A stretch of DNA of 12,404 bases, from assembly GCA_003536295.1 (NCBI GenBank), contig DPZQ01000025.1, positions 1-12,404 on the forward strand, given 5' to 3'. The notes under the pieces were generated by a model that was not told where the DNA came from, did not search any database, and saw only the letters and a list, made by a program, of their open reading frames with translations. A program made the position numbers and the translations under genes. The DNA comes from Rhodobacter sp. Lineage in GTDB: Bacteria; Pseudomonadota; Alphaproteobacteria; Rhodobacterales; Rhodobacteraceae. The stretch's first letter is position 1, and the number at the start of each line of letters is the position of its first letter. Positions 1-6,651 of the stretch are shown here, piece by piece.

Positions 1-320
1 GGTTTTTGAAACACCATACCCACTTTGGCGCGCAATTGCACAGGGTCAACAGCCGCTTCATAAATATCCTCGCCGTCCAAACGAATGTCACCCACAATGC
101 GGCAGCCAGCAATCGTGTCGTTCATACGATTTAAGCAACGCAAAAAGGTAGATTTGCCACACCCCGATGGGCCAATAAATGCTGTGACCGTCTTGTCCAG
201 AATATCGACATTCACATCTTTCAAAGCGTGATTTTCACCGTAGAAAACCTGAACGCCCTGAGCTGATATTTTGTTTTTTTCGACTTCCACATTTCTCTCC
301 AAGAATATCATATTGTTCAT
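1..320 (-). CDS. pstB: Phosphate ABC transporter ATP-binding protein PstB, 5' part only
   Basis: This is the N-terminal 106 residues of the ATPase that powers phosphate uptake through PstC and PstA; the gene continues past the left edge. The visible part has the Walker A loop GPSGCGKST at residues 50-58, then the PstB-typical stretch RCLNRMND, and ends in the Q-loop region MVFQKP with Gln at about residue 105. The Walker B, signature and H-loop regions lie outside the window. The chosen ATG at 318-320 has AGGA six bases upstream and sits 14 bp after the pstA stop, so it belongs to the same transcript. Two later in-frame starts exist: an ATG three codons in, and a GTG at codon 11 with GGAGAG before it. 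The exact N-terminus is therefore uncertain, but the gene's identity is not. Confidence 0.95.
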   Translation of the reverse strand, partial: MNNMIFLERNVEVEKNKISAQGVQVFYGENHALKDVNVDILDKTVTAFIGPSGCGKSTFLRCLNRMNDTIAGCRIVGDIRLDGEDIYEAAVDPVQLRAKVGMVFQK

Positions 321-334
321 GATTGATCCTAAAT

Positions 335-1669
335 CTACCAGCGCCGCTCAAATCGGCTGCGTAAGAAGATGGCCACTGAATTTAAGACCAACAAGAACCC
401 AAGTAAAACGATAATCGCCCCCGACGCGCGCTCGGTAAACGCGGGATCGGCGCGCTGTGTCCATTGATAGACTTGCACCGGCAGCGCCGTGGCCGGATCA
501 AAAAAACCCGAAGGTGGGCTTGCGGGAAAGTCGCGTACAAAGGCGACCATGCCGATTAGCAATAAAGGTGCGGTTTCTCCCAAGGCGCGCGCTACCCCAA
601 TGATGGTGCCGGTCATGATGCCAGGCATGGCAAGGGGCAACACATGGTGAAAGACCGACTGCATTTTTGACGCCCCAACCGCTAGGGCCCCATCGCGGAT
701 GCTAGGGGGCACTGCCTGCAAGCTGGCACGGGTTGAGATGATAACAGTTGGCAGCGTCATCAAGGTCAAGACCAAGCCCCCCACGATTGAGGCCGACTGA
801 GGTAAGCCGCCGATATTGATAAAAATAGCTAAGCCCAAGATACCAAATACAATCGAGGGCACCGCCGCAAGATTTGAGACATTCACCTCAATCACGTCAG
901 TCCAACGGTTTTTGGTTGCAAATTCCTCTAGATAAATCGAGGCGGCAACACCCAAAGGCAAAGCAAGCCCCAAAACCACCAACATCATGTAAGCCGAGCC
1001 CAAGATCGCCACACCCAAGCCCGCAGCCTCGGGGCGCAGTTCAGATGCGTCGGGAGCGGATAGGAATTTCCAGTTGAACTTGATGGATAAAATACCGATA
1101 TTTTTCATCTCATCCGCAATAACCAGTTGCGCGGGCGAGATATTGTTATCAAGAGCAGCGCTTTCCATCGTGACGCGGCCTTTGAAGTAACCATCAATAC
1201 GTCCGCTTGCCAAAAAGGTGAATATTTGCGTTTGACCCACCAGCTTTGGATCCGCCAGCACTTGATTGCGCAAAGTGGCCGCAGATTCAGACGATAGAAG
1301 CTTGGCAATATTTTTGTCGCTGACGTTGCTTGTATCAATGCCGTTCGCCGCCAATTGGTCAATCAAGTTCTGGGCAATCAGCTTGCTATAGCCAATGGTG
1401 GTGACCTTTTTCATCTCGTCGGGGTCGCGGTTGCCCTTTGGGTCAAGCTTTTCAGCCGACATGGTCACCGAAACCGTCAAATAGGTTTGGTAAAAGGCAC
1501 CCGAGCCCTTGGTCCAAATTGAGCTTAGCAAGAACAAAAGTGCCACAACCGACACAGCAACCGCCAAAAGCCCATAGGCCCGAAAGCGTTTTTCGGCGGC
1601 GTTGCGCTTTTTGGTACGAGCGTCGGGGTTTTTGATTGACGTGAACGTAGCTTTTGCATCGTTTGTCAT
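335..1669 (-). CDS. pstA: Phosphate ABC transporter permease PstA with N-terminal DUF3333-type extension
   Basis: One of the two inner-membrane subunits forming the phosphate channel. At 444 residues it is much longer than the roughly 300-residue enterobacterial PstA. A basic cytoplasmic N-terminus is followed by a membrane segment at about residues 32-50. A soluble, presumably periplasmic region of about 150 residues comes next, which matches the DUF3333 extension found in alphaproteobacterial PstA. The permease core follows from about residue 215. The EAA-type coupling loop to the ATPase is visible near residues 330-350 (AVGASKMQSV then LPLAMPG), followed by GVARALGETAPLLL, typical of PstA. 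The ATG overlaps the pstC stop codon by 4 bp (ATGA), so translation is probably coupled. pstB follows 14 bp downstream. Confidence 0.96.
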   Translation of the reverse strand: MTNDAKATFTSIKNPDARTKKRNAAEKRFRAYGLLAVAVSVVALLFLLSSIWTKGSGAFYQTYLTVSVTMSAEKLDPKGNRDPDEMKKVTTIGYSKLIAQNLIDQLAANGIDTSNVSDKNIAKLLSSESAATLRNQVLADPKLVGQTQIFTFLASGRIDGYFKGRVTMESAALDNNISPAQLVIADEMKNIGILSIKFNWKFLSAPDASELRPEAAGLGVAILGSAYMMLVVLGLALPLGVAASIYLEEFATKNRWTDVIEVNVSNLAAVPSIVFGILGLAIFINIGGLPQSASIVGGLVLTLMTLPTVIISTRASLQAVPPSIRDGALAVGASKMQSVFHHVLPLAMPGIMTGTIIGVARALGETAPLLLIGMVAFVRDFPASPPSGFFDPATALPVQVYQWTQRADPAFTERASGAIIVLLGFLLVLNSVAIFLRSRFERRW

Positions 1670-3126
1670 TCGTATTGCTCCCGATATTTGCGTACAATGG
1701 CAAGGGCGGCGATGTTCAACAACAAAGTAAACACAAACAAAGTCAGCCCCAAGGCAAAGGCTACCAATGTTTCGGGTGAATTGAACTCGGTATCGCCCGT
1801 CAATTGGCTTACTATCTTTACGGTGATGGTTGTCATCGCATCGAACGGGTTGATCGACAATTTAGCCGAGGCACCCGCCCCTAGCACAACAATCATAGTC
1901 TCACCGATGGCGCGACTGGCTCCCATCAAAACCGCCCCCACAATCCCAGGAAGGGCGGCGGGCAGCACAACTTGGCGAATGGTTTCGGACTGTGTAGCCC
2001 CCAGCGCATAAGAGCCGTCGCGTAGATTTTGCGGTACCGCGTTGATGATGTCGTCCGACAAAGAGGAGATGAAAGGAATAAGCATGATACCCATCGCAAG
2101 TCCCGCCGTGATAATCGAAGATGAGCTGTCGCCCAAACCCAGCGGTTGGGCAAAATAGTCGCGCAACATCGGACCGATGGTGACTAGCGCAAACAGACCG
2201 TAAACAATGCTTGGGATACCAGCCAAAATCTCAATGGCAGGTTTGGCCGTGGCGCGCAGCTTAGGCCCTGCATATTCAGATAAATAAATCGCGGCAAATA
2301 GCCCGGTCGGCACCGCAACGACCAAGGCCACGAAAGACACGTAAAGCGTACCCCACAGCAGTGGCAAAATCCCTAACTCTGAACCGCCGCTAAATTGTGG
2401 GTTCCACACGGGTGACGTAAAAAATTCAAGAATAGGATACATCTTAAAAAAATTATAAGCTTCAAACAGCATCGAGGCGATGATGCCAACGGTTGTTAAA
2501 ATCGCCACCATGGAAGCGGCAACCAGCCCCCAAAGCACAACGGCCTCAACCACATTCCGCGCGCGCATTTGCGCTGAGATACGCCTATAGGCCAACGCAA
2601 AGCCCAAAAGGGCGACACTAAGCACACAAACAAACATAACCAACTGTGCTGATTTCGACATTAAACGATAATGACGCGCAGCGTCGAAGACGCTGGGCTG
2701 CACTTCTCTGCCCAATGCTACTCCCGCGGTCGCAAGTAAAGCATTGGCGTCAGACTGCGTGGTGTCAAACTTCAGTAGATCTTGCTCTGACAGGCCGCCC
2801 AAGGCCATGGCACGGTCGAGCCCCTCGGCTATACGGCGCACGTCGGCCATCACAAGGGTGCGGTTTGAACCTTCAGTAATATCGACAATAGCAATATTGC
2901 TGATCACCCGTTGTTCGATGAGTACGGGCTGTAAAAGCGTCCAAGCGCAAAAAACAAAGAAGGCGGGTAGGGCGATGAAAATCGCAACCATCCCACCATA
3001 GAAATTTGGCAATGAGTGAAGTTTACGCGCGTCATAGTCTACCATCGACACTGCCCGCGAACGCCCCAGAAAAAATCCACCCAGGGTCAAAAAACCCAAA
3101 ATCAAGATTAATATGCCAAGGCTCAT
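1666..3126 (-). CDS. pstC: Phosphate ABC transporter permease PstC, long form
   Basis: The second channel-forming membrane subunit of the Pst transporter. I start it at the ATG at 3124-3126 (486 residues, beginning MSLGILILIL). The frame is open 13 codons further to a GTG at 3165, but that GTG lies inside a perfect 10-bp-stem hairpin and has no better ribosome site. The N-terminus has two membrane segments (about residues 1-20 and 43-65) and a soluble stretch to about residue 145, more than the roughly 320-residue E. coli protein has. The core carries YVSFVALVVAVPTGLFAAIY and the EAA loop YALGATQSETIRQVVLPAAL at about residues 373-392, followed by GASRAIGETM. It overlaps pstA by 4 bp and lies downstream of pstS in the same direction. 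Confidence 0.95.
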   Translation of the reverse strand: MSLGILILILGFLTLGGFFLGRSRAVSMVDYDARKLHSLPNFYGGMVAIFIALPAFFVFCAWTLLQPVLIEQRVISNIAIVDITEGSNRTLVMADVRRIAEGLDRAMALGGLSEQDLLKFDTTQSDANALLATAGVALGREVQPSVFDAARHYRLMSKSAQLVMFVCVLSVALLGFALAYRRISAQMRARNVVEAVVLWGLVAASMVAILTTVGIIASMLFEAYNFFKMYPILEFFTSPVWNPQFSGGSELGILPLLWGTLYVSFVALVVAVPTGLFAAIYLSEYAGPKLRATAKPAIEILAGIPSIVYGLFALVTIGPMLRDYFAQPLGLGDSSSSIITAGLAMGIMLIPFISSLSDDIINAVPQNLRDGSYALGATQSETIRQVVLPAALPGIVGAVLMGASRAIGETMIVVLGAGASAKLSINPFDAMTTITVKIVSQLTGDTEFNSPETLVAFALGLTLFVFTLLLNIAALAIVRKYREQYE

Positions 3127-3144
3127 ATTTAAATCCAAAAATGT

Positions 3145-3169
3145 GCGGGTGGCGAAGAACGCCACCCGC
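3145..3169 (-). terminator. Strong hairpin between pstS and pstC, likely attenuator or mRNA stabiliser
   Basis: A perfect inverted repeat: arms GCGGGTGGCG (3145-3154) and CGCCACCCGC (3160-3169) around a 5-nt loop. In the minus-strand transcript the stem begins 13 nt after the pstS stop and is followed by ACATTTTTGG, a short T run offset by two bases. That is consistent with partial termination. It also ends 18 nt before the pstC ATG. Whether it acts as a terminator or as a 3' stabiliser for the pstS message cannot be told from sequence. Confidence 0.75.
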
Positions 3170-3182
3170 GTTTCAGCTTGTC

Positions 3183-4205
3183 TTAGTTCAAAGGCGCCAT
3201 TGGTGTTCCAGCAGCAACCATCGCTTGGGTCGCAGCCAATTCAGGATCAGACACTAAGCCATAAGCGGCCAAAGGGCCGTTTGGACCCGCCATGTCGTCA
3301 GACACGAAGAAGTCGATATATTCTTGCAAACCAGGTATCACACCCAAATGCGCATTTTTTACGTAGAAGTAAAGTGGGCGCGACACGGGGTATTTACCCG
3401 AAGCAATTGTCTCGGTCGAAGGAACGATGCCTGACATAGTCGCAACGTTCAATTTGTCTGTGTTGTTTTGGTAGAAGGACAAACCAAATACACCGATTGC
3501 GTTTCTGTTGGCATCAATGCGCGACAATGTTTCTGTATAGTCGCCATCGATATCAACTGACGCGCCATCAGTGCGCAAAGTCATACAGCCATCATCTTTA
3601 CCCGCCGCTTTGAACGCTTCTTCTGCGCCCGCGTCTTTACATCCTGCTTCTATCACTTTCACGTCAAATACTTCGCGTGTGCCGTGTTTCGTGCCTGGGA
3701 TATAAGCAATAATATCTTGTGCTGGGAAAACGGGGTTAACGTCAGACCAAGATTTGTTTGGGTTAGCAACCAAAGTGCCGTCTTTCAAAACTTCAGCCGC
3801 CAAAGCGTTAAACCAGTCAGCTGGTGTAAATGCAAATTGTGGGCCGTTGATGTCAGAGGCGAAAACGATACCATCATAACCAATGCGCACTTCCATGATC
3901 TCAGTCACGCCATTTGCGGCACAAGTATCGATGTCAGATTGTTTAATGCGTGAAGATGAGTTTGCCACGTCTATTGTGTTTTCACCAACGCCTTCACACA
4001 ATTTCTTACGACCACCACCTGAACCGCCACCTTCAACCACTGGGGTTGGAAAATCAAAGTTTTCGCCAAATGCTTCGGCAACGATTTCCGCGTAGGGCTT
4101 CACAGTGGACGAGCCAGCTGAATGCACATTATCGCGCGCAAAAACGCCCGAGGTAGATACGGCAACTGTGGCAAGTGCAGATACGCTTAATTTGAAGAAA
4201 GTCAT
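3183..4205 (-). CDS. pstS: Periplasmic phosphate-binding protein PstS
   Basis: The secreted binding protein that captures phosphate and delivers it to PstC/PstA; 340 residues. It begins with a Sec-type signal peptide (MTFFKLSVSALATVAVSTSG, likely cut after VFA at residue 23). The mature start contains AGSSTVKPYAE at 30-40, the phosphate-loop motif of PstS. The second binding segment is at 59-68 (GGGSGGGRKK), and IDVANSSSRI at 78-87 is also typical of the family. The ATG at 4203-4205 has AGGAG five to six bases upstream. It is first in the pstSCA-pstB operon and lies behind a Pho-box promoter. The hairpin after its stop probably lets it be made in excess over the membrane subunits. Confidence 0.95.
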   Translation of the reverse strand: MTFFKLSVSALATVAVSTSGVFARDNVHSAGSSTVKPYAEIVAEAFGENFDFPTPVVEGGGSGGGRKKLCEGVGENTIDVANSSSRIKQSDIDTCAANGVTEIMEVRIGYDGIVFASDINGPQFAFTPADWFNALAAEVLKDGTLVANPNKSWSDVNPVFPAQDIIAYIPGTKHGTREVFDVKVIEAGCKDAGAEEAFKAAGKDDGCMTLRTDGASVDIDGDYTETLSRIDANRNAIGVFGLSFYQNNTDKLNVATMSGIVPSTETIASGKYPVSRPLYFYVKNAHLGVIPGLQEYIDFFVSDDMAGPNGPLAAYGLVSDPELAATQAMVAAGTPMAPLN

Positions 4206-4275
4206 AACGTCTCCTAATTTCTATGATGTTACTTGCCGACAGATAGGCGTCTTTGATGACAGCAATATGTACTTT

Positions 4276-4297
4276 TTGTAACAAGCTTATGACAAAG
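4276..4297 (-). promoter_or_regulatory. Pho box (PhoB site) of the pst operon
   Basis: Read on the minus strand, two 11-bp direct repeats abut: CTTTGTCATAA and GCTTGTTACAA. This matches the PhoB site layout of two 7-mers related to CTGTCAT with a 4-bp spacer (TTGTCAT, AAGC, TTGTTAC). A -10-like CATATT lies 6 bp past the box at 4264-4269, the placement expected when PhoB replaces -35 contacts. The pstS ATG is 70 bp downstream. Induction under phosphate limitation is inferred from this match and from the genes it precedes. Confidence 0.75.
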
Positions 4298-4490
4298 CAA
4301 TTTGTCACTTAAATTTTATCCAATTTTTTGTAAAATAGAAAAAGCCTTTGTATCATATCATCTTTTTAACGCTATTTCGTTCGCCAAAATCTTTGCGCCG
4401 TGCGGTTTGTGATAAAAAATCAAACGTGTTTCGAACAAAAACGCAATTCCATAATCAATTTGTTACAAACTCTGGGCATAAGTTGGGCTC

Positions 4491-4511
4491 CGTGTCATAA
4501 GCTTTTAACAT
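4491..4511 (+). promoter_or_regulatory. Pho-box-like site upstream of the phoR-like gene
   Basis: The plus-strand sequence contains TGTCATAAGCTT at 4493-4504, followed by TTAACAT. The 12-mer is identical to the first part of the pstS Pho box (minus strand, 4283-4294). The second half (CTTTTAAC) is weaker than in the pstS site. No clear -10 follows; TAAACT at 4514-4519 and TAGGGT at 4518-4523 are poor candidates. The ATG of the kinase gene is 22 bp downstream of the site, with AAAGGG as probable ribosome site. Confidence 0.55.
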
Positions 4512-4533
4512 TTAAACTAGGGTCAAAGGGCTG

Positions 4534-5574
4534 ATGGAATCATCACTTTCACAATCTGTCATCACGGGCATCCCACTACCCATCGTTTTGGTGGCGAGCA
4601 GCTCACGCGTGACTGCGATGAACCCGCAGGCTGTCCAACTCTTTGGGGATGAATGTTTGGGGCGTCATTTCATTTTGTCGTTTCGCCAACCCCAGTTTTC
4701 CCAAGCGCTCGCCACGCTTTTCCAAACGCAAACGCCGCAAGAATGTCGCTATGTGCTGTCAGACCATAATGGCGACGTTACCTTTGTGGTCAACTTTTTT
4801 CCGCTTGAGGATCAGGGTGTGATTGGTGCGGTGGTGTCCTTTAAAGATGTAACCGAGAATGAGAAACTAAACCAAATGCGGCGTGATTTTGTGGCCAATG
4901 TCAGTCATGAGCTACGTTCACCCCTGACAGCGGTGATGGGCTTTATTGAAACCCTGCGCGGCACCGCGGCGAAAGAGGAAAAGGTCCGCGACCGATTTTT
5001 GGGCATCATGCAGCGCGAAGCCGAGCGTATGAACCGTTTGGTACAAGATCTTTTGTCCTTAAGCCGGGTCGAGGCAACCGAGCGTGTGCGCCCAAGCACT
5101 ACCGTTGATGTGCACACCATCATCGCAAGCGTGGTGAGCGCCTTAGGCCCGATCGCGAACCAAATGAAGATCAAGGTCATCCAATCAGGTCTGTCAATCC
5201 CTGCGCAATTGCCCGCTGATCCAGACCAATTAAGCCAAATTTTCACAAATCTAATCGAAAATTCGATCAAATACGGCAAAGAGGGCGGGCAGGTACAGGT
5301 CGCCATCACCGCGATTGAGCGAGACCCCCAGTTGGGTCAAGCCGCCTTGCGAATTGATGTGAACGATGACGCAGGCGGCATAGACCCGGTTTATCTACCG
5401 CGCTTAACTGAACGCTTTTTCCGAATTGACGAACACCGTTCGCGCGAAAACGGGGGCACGGGGTTGGGGCTGGCCATCGTGAAACATATCGTCAAACGCC
5501 ATCGCGGCCGTCTGATGATTGAAAGCGAACTCGGCAAAGGCAGCACTTTTAGTGTTATATTGCCAAAAAACTAG
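4534..5574 (+). CDS. phoR: PhoR-like phosphate-regulon sensor histidine kinase without membrane segments
   Basis: A two-component kinase of 346 residues, assigned to phosphate sensing from its PhoR-like phosphorylation site and its place opposite pstS. Residues 7-105 look like a PAS domain (PLPIVLV at 15-21, VVSFKDVTE at 100-108). The dimerisation/phosphoacceptor helix has FVANVSHELRSPLT at 119-132, with His125 the likely phosphorylated residue. The ATPase domain has an N box (NLIENSIKYG, 239-248), an F box (RFFRID, 295-300 region) and a G2 box (GGTGLGLAI, 307-315). The G1 region reads DDAGGI rather than the usual DNGxGI, so its first Gly is Ala. No hydrophobic stretch long enough for a membrane anchor is present, so the protein should be cytoplasmic. 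It probably takes its signal from the transporter through PhoU. A partner phoB gene is not in the window. Confidence 0.88.
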   Translation: MESSLSQSVITGIPLPIVLVASSSRVTAMNPQAVQLFGDECLGRHFILSFRQPQFSQALATLFQTQTPQECRYVLSDHNGDVTFVVNFFPLEDQGVIGAVVSFKDVTENEKLNQMRRDFVANVSHELRSPLTAVMGFIETLRGTAAKEEKVRDRFLGIMQREAERMNRLVQDLLSLSRVEATERVRPSTTVDVHTIIASVVSALGPIANQMKIKVIQSGLSIPAQLPADPDQLSQIFTNLIENSIKYGKEGGQVQVAITAIERDPQLGQAALRIDVNDDAGGIDPVYLPRLTERFFRIDEHRSRENGGTGLGLAIVKHIVKRHRGRLMIESELGKGSTFSVILPKN

Positions 5575-5628
5575 CACTTCGTGTCGGATGACGCTGGACA
5601 ATAGCACCTCCTGCCCTACCATGGGCTT

Positions 5629-6075
5629 ATGAAGTATAAGCCCCCCCGTAGCGCCGTTCGCGCCCTTATTTTACATGAGGACCGCGTACTTTTGGTCAAT
5701 GCTTTTGCGGATCAGAAATCAAACCTTTGGTGCGCGCCTGGGGGTGGAGTGATTGCGGGCCAGTCATTGCCACAAAATCTCATGCGCGAAGTGTTTGAGG
5801 AAACGGGCCTGACCATCGAAGTGGGCGCACCCGCTTTGATCAACGAATTTCACGACCCCAGCAGCGGTTTTCACCAAGTCGAAGTATTCTTTCGCTGCCA
5901 TATTGTCGAGGGCAAGATAGACCCCAGCTGGCAGGACCCCGAACATGTCGTGACTAGGCGGCGCTTTTTCACGCGTGATGAGCTGGCCTATATTCGCGTC
6001 AAACCCTTAGGGCTGGCCCAAGCCGCCTGGGGTCAAGATTGCCAGTATGACCCGCTCGAAGAAATTGTCTTTTAA
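5629..6075 (+). CDS. Nudix-family hydrolase, substrate unknown
   Basis: A 148-residue single-domain protein of the Nudix superfamily, which cleaves nucleoside diphosphates linked to another group using divalent metal. Residues 10-25 form the usual opening strands (VRALILHEDRVLLVN) and WCAPGGGV at 34-41 precedes the Nudix box. The box reads G39, Q45, then REVFEETGL at 53-61. The metal-binding REVxEE core is intact, but the first conserved Glu of the consensus (GX5EX7REUXEEXGU) is Gln45. The C-terminus (VVTRRRFFTRDEL) is also typical. It starts 54 bp after phoR in the same direction. No good ribosome site precedes the ATG, and the substrate cannot be read from the sequence. It converges with groEL. 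Confidence 0.87.
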   Translation: MKYKPPRSAVRALILHEDRVLLVNAFADQKSNLWCAPGGGVIAGQSLPQNLMREVFEETGLTIEVGAPALINEFHDPSSGFHQVEVFFRCHIVEGKIDPSWQDPEHVVTRRRFFTRDELAYIRVKPLGLAQAAWGQDCQYDPLEEIVF

Positions 6076-6112
6076 TATATTTGCGCGTCTTTGATCAGCA
6101 CCCAGTGGCGAT

Positions 6113-6292
6113 GTGACAAAGACCTTAAGGATTTGGCTTTTTGACGATCAGGACCAGTTGATCGGCTTTGGCTTTGCCGATGAACGGGCCACTTATTTGG
6201 TGGTGATGCTTTTGGACCAAGATCGGCGTGACCAAGGGCTTCTTATTGGGTGCAACAAAGCCAAGCCAACTCCCGCTTTAATCGGTAATTGA
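6113..6292 (+). pseudogene. Orphan 59-codon frame, possible remnant of a lost gene
   Basis: A frame starting with GTG at 6113 and ending TGA at 6292 encodes a soluble-looking peptide including IWLFDDQDQLIGFGFADER and LLDQDRRDQGLLIG. The second piece loosely recalls the acetyl-CoA loop of GNAT acetyltransferases (R-x-x-Q/G-x-G). The similarity is too weak to name a family. The antisense frame in the same codon register is also open over about 50 codons (ending at the minus-strand TAA at 6127-6125), so even the coding strand is uncertain. There is no ribosome site. A decayed gene is the simplest reading; a chance frame is possible. Confidence 0.25.
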
Positions 6293-6571
6293 TGCGCCAA
6301 CCACCAATGGAACGGAGCCACACCCAATAGGCTGTTCATGATGCAAATGAATTTCCTTGGCAGTTGTTCGCTTTTAAAACAATATATTACAATAAGATAG
6401 CTCGATGATAGACTACGCCTATCGGGGCACTAAGTAGGTATTTATAAAGTCTGTTTCCACAACAAGCACCAAACACTTATCAAAAAAAACTAAGCAAACG
6501 TATAATCCATCGCACTCTCCACAACATCCAGAAAGGTCCAACCTTTGTCGAGAATGCGCTGCAATCATATG

Positions 6572-6591
6572 CACAAGTGACGTCACTTGTG
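6572..6591. repeat. Perfect 20-bp palindrome, possible operator
   Basis: The sequence CACAAGTGACGTCACTTGTG equals its own reverse complement over all 20 bases, with no spacer. It lies just beyond the groE terminator on the groEL side of the convergent gap. Neither strand has a T run after it, so it is not a second terminator. Its symmetry and length are those of a dimeric regulator's site, but no promoter or divergent gene adjoins it. Confidence 0.7.
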
Positions 6592-6594
6592 AGT

Positions 6595-6626
6595 TAAAAA
6601 AGGGCGCAGCCTAAGCTGCGCCCTTT
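6595..6626 (-). terminator. Intrinsic terminator of groESL
   Basis: On the minus strand a stem with arms AGGGCGCAGC and GCTGCGCCCT (6601-6610 and 6615-6624) closes a 4-nt loop. It is extended by two A-T pairs and followed by a T-rich tail (TTTTTTAA). It begins about 25 nt after the groEL stop. Few T bases follow on the plus strand, so it serves mainly groEL. Confidence 0.92.
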
Positions 6627-6651
6627 CCTTTCAGACCATGAGGTCGGATGA

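Larger units (their letters stand above)
4206..4533. promoter_or_regulatory. Divergent pstS/phoR intergenic control region
   Basis: A 328-bp AT-rich gap between two divergent genes with no credible ORF. It holds one Pho-box-like site facing each gene (annotated separately). On the plus strand it also holds an isolated TTTGTTACAAA at 4459-4469, whose core TTGTTACAAA recurs in the second half of the pstS box on the minus strand (4275-4284). Between about 4300 and 4450 I see AT-rich sequence but no further recognisable site. Confidence 0.7.
6076..6651. other. 576-bp convergent gap between the Nudix gene and groEL without a confident gene
   Basis: The first 215 bp have coding-like composition and hold an orphan open frame on each strand (annotated separately). 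From about 6330 the sequence is AT-rich with frequent stops. The last part holds a perfect 20-bp palindrome and the groE terminator. A minus-strand frame at 6419-6568 could encode 49 residues, but it is cysteine-rich, has no good ribosome site and resembles nothing I know. I see no tRNA-like fold and no clear terminator for the Nudix gene. Confidence 0.6.

Noticed and set aside
3127..3165. N-terminal extension of pstC from a GTG start
   Set aside because: The GTG and following codons lie within a perfect hairpin between pstS and pstC; the internal ATG gives a natural membrane-segment N-terminus.
6244..6329. Distant 9-bp inverted repeat TATTGGGTG and CACCCAATA as a possible mobile-element border
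   Set aside because: The arms are 68 bp apart with no transposase between them and no target duplication; chance is likely.
6490..6564. Minus-strand 24-codon tail ending DYTFA, protein-like in composition
   Set aside because: Too short to distinguish from chance, with an in-frame stop just upstream and no start codon context.
6572..6591. The 20-bp palindrome as a LuxR-type quorum-sensing box
   Set aside because: The length fits, but the CT and AG positions conserved in lux boxes are absent and no luxI/luxR-like gene or promoter adjoins it.
6076..6651. tRNA or other structured RNA gene in the long gap
   Set aside because: I found no T-loop motif, cloverleaf or conserved RNA sequence by eye.
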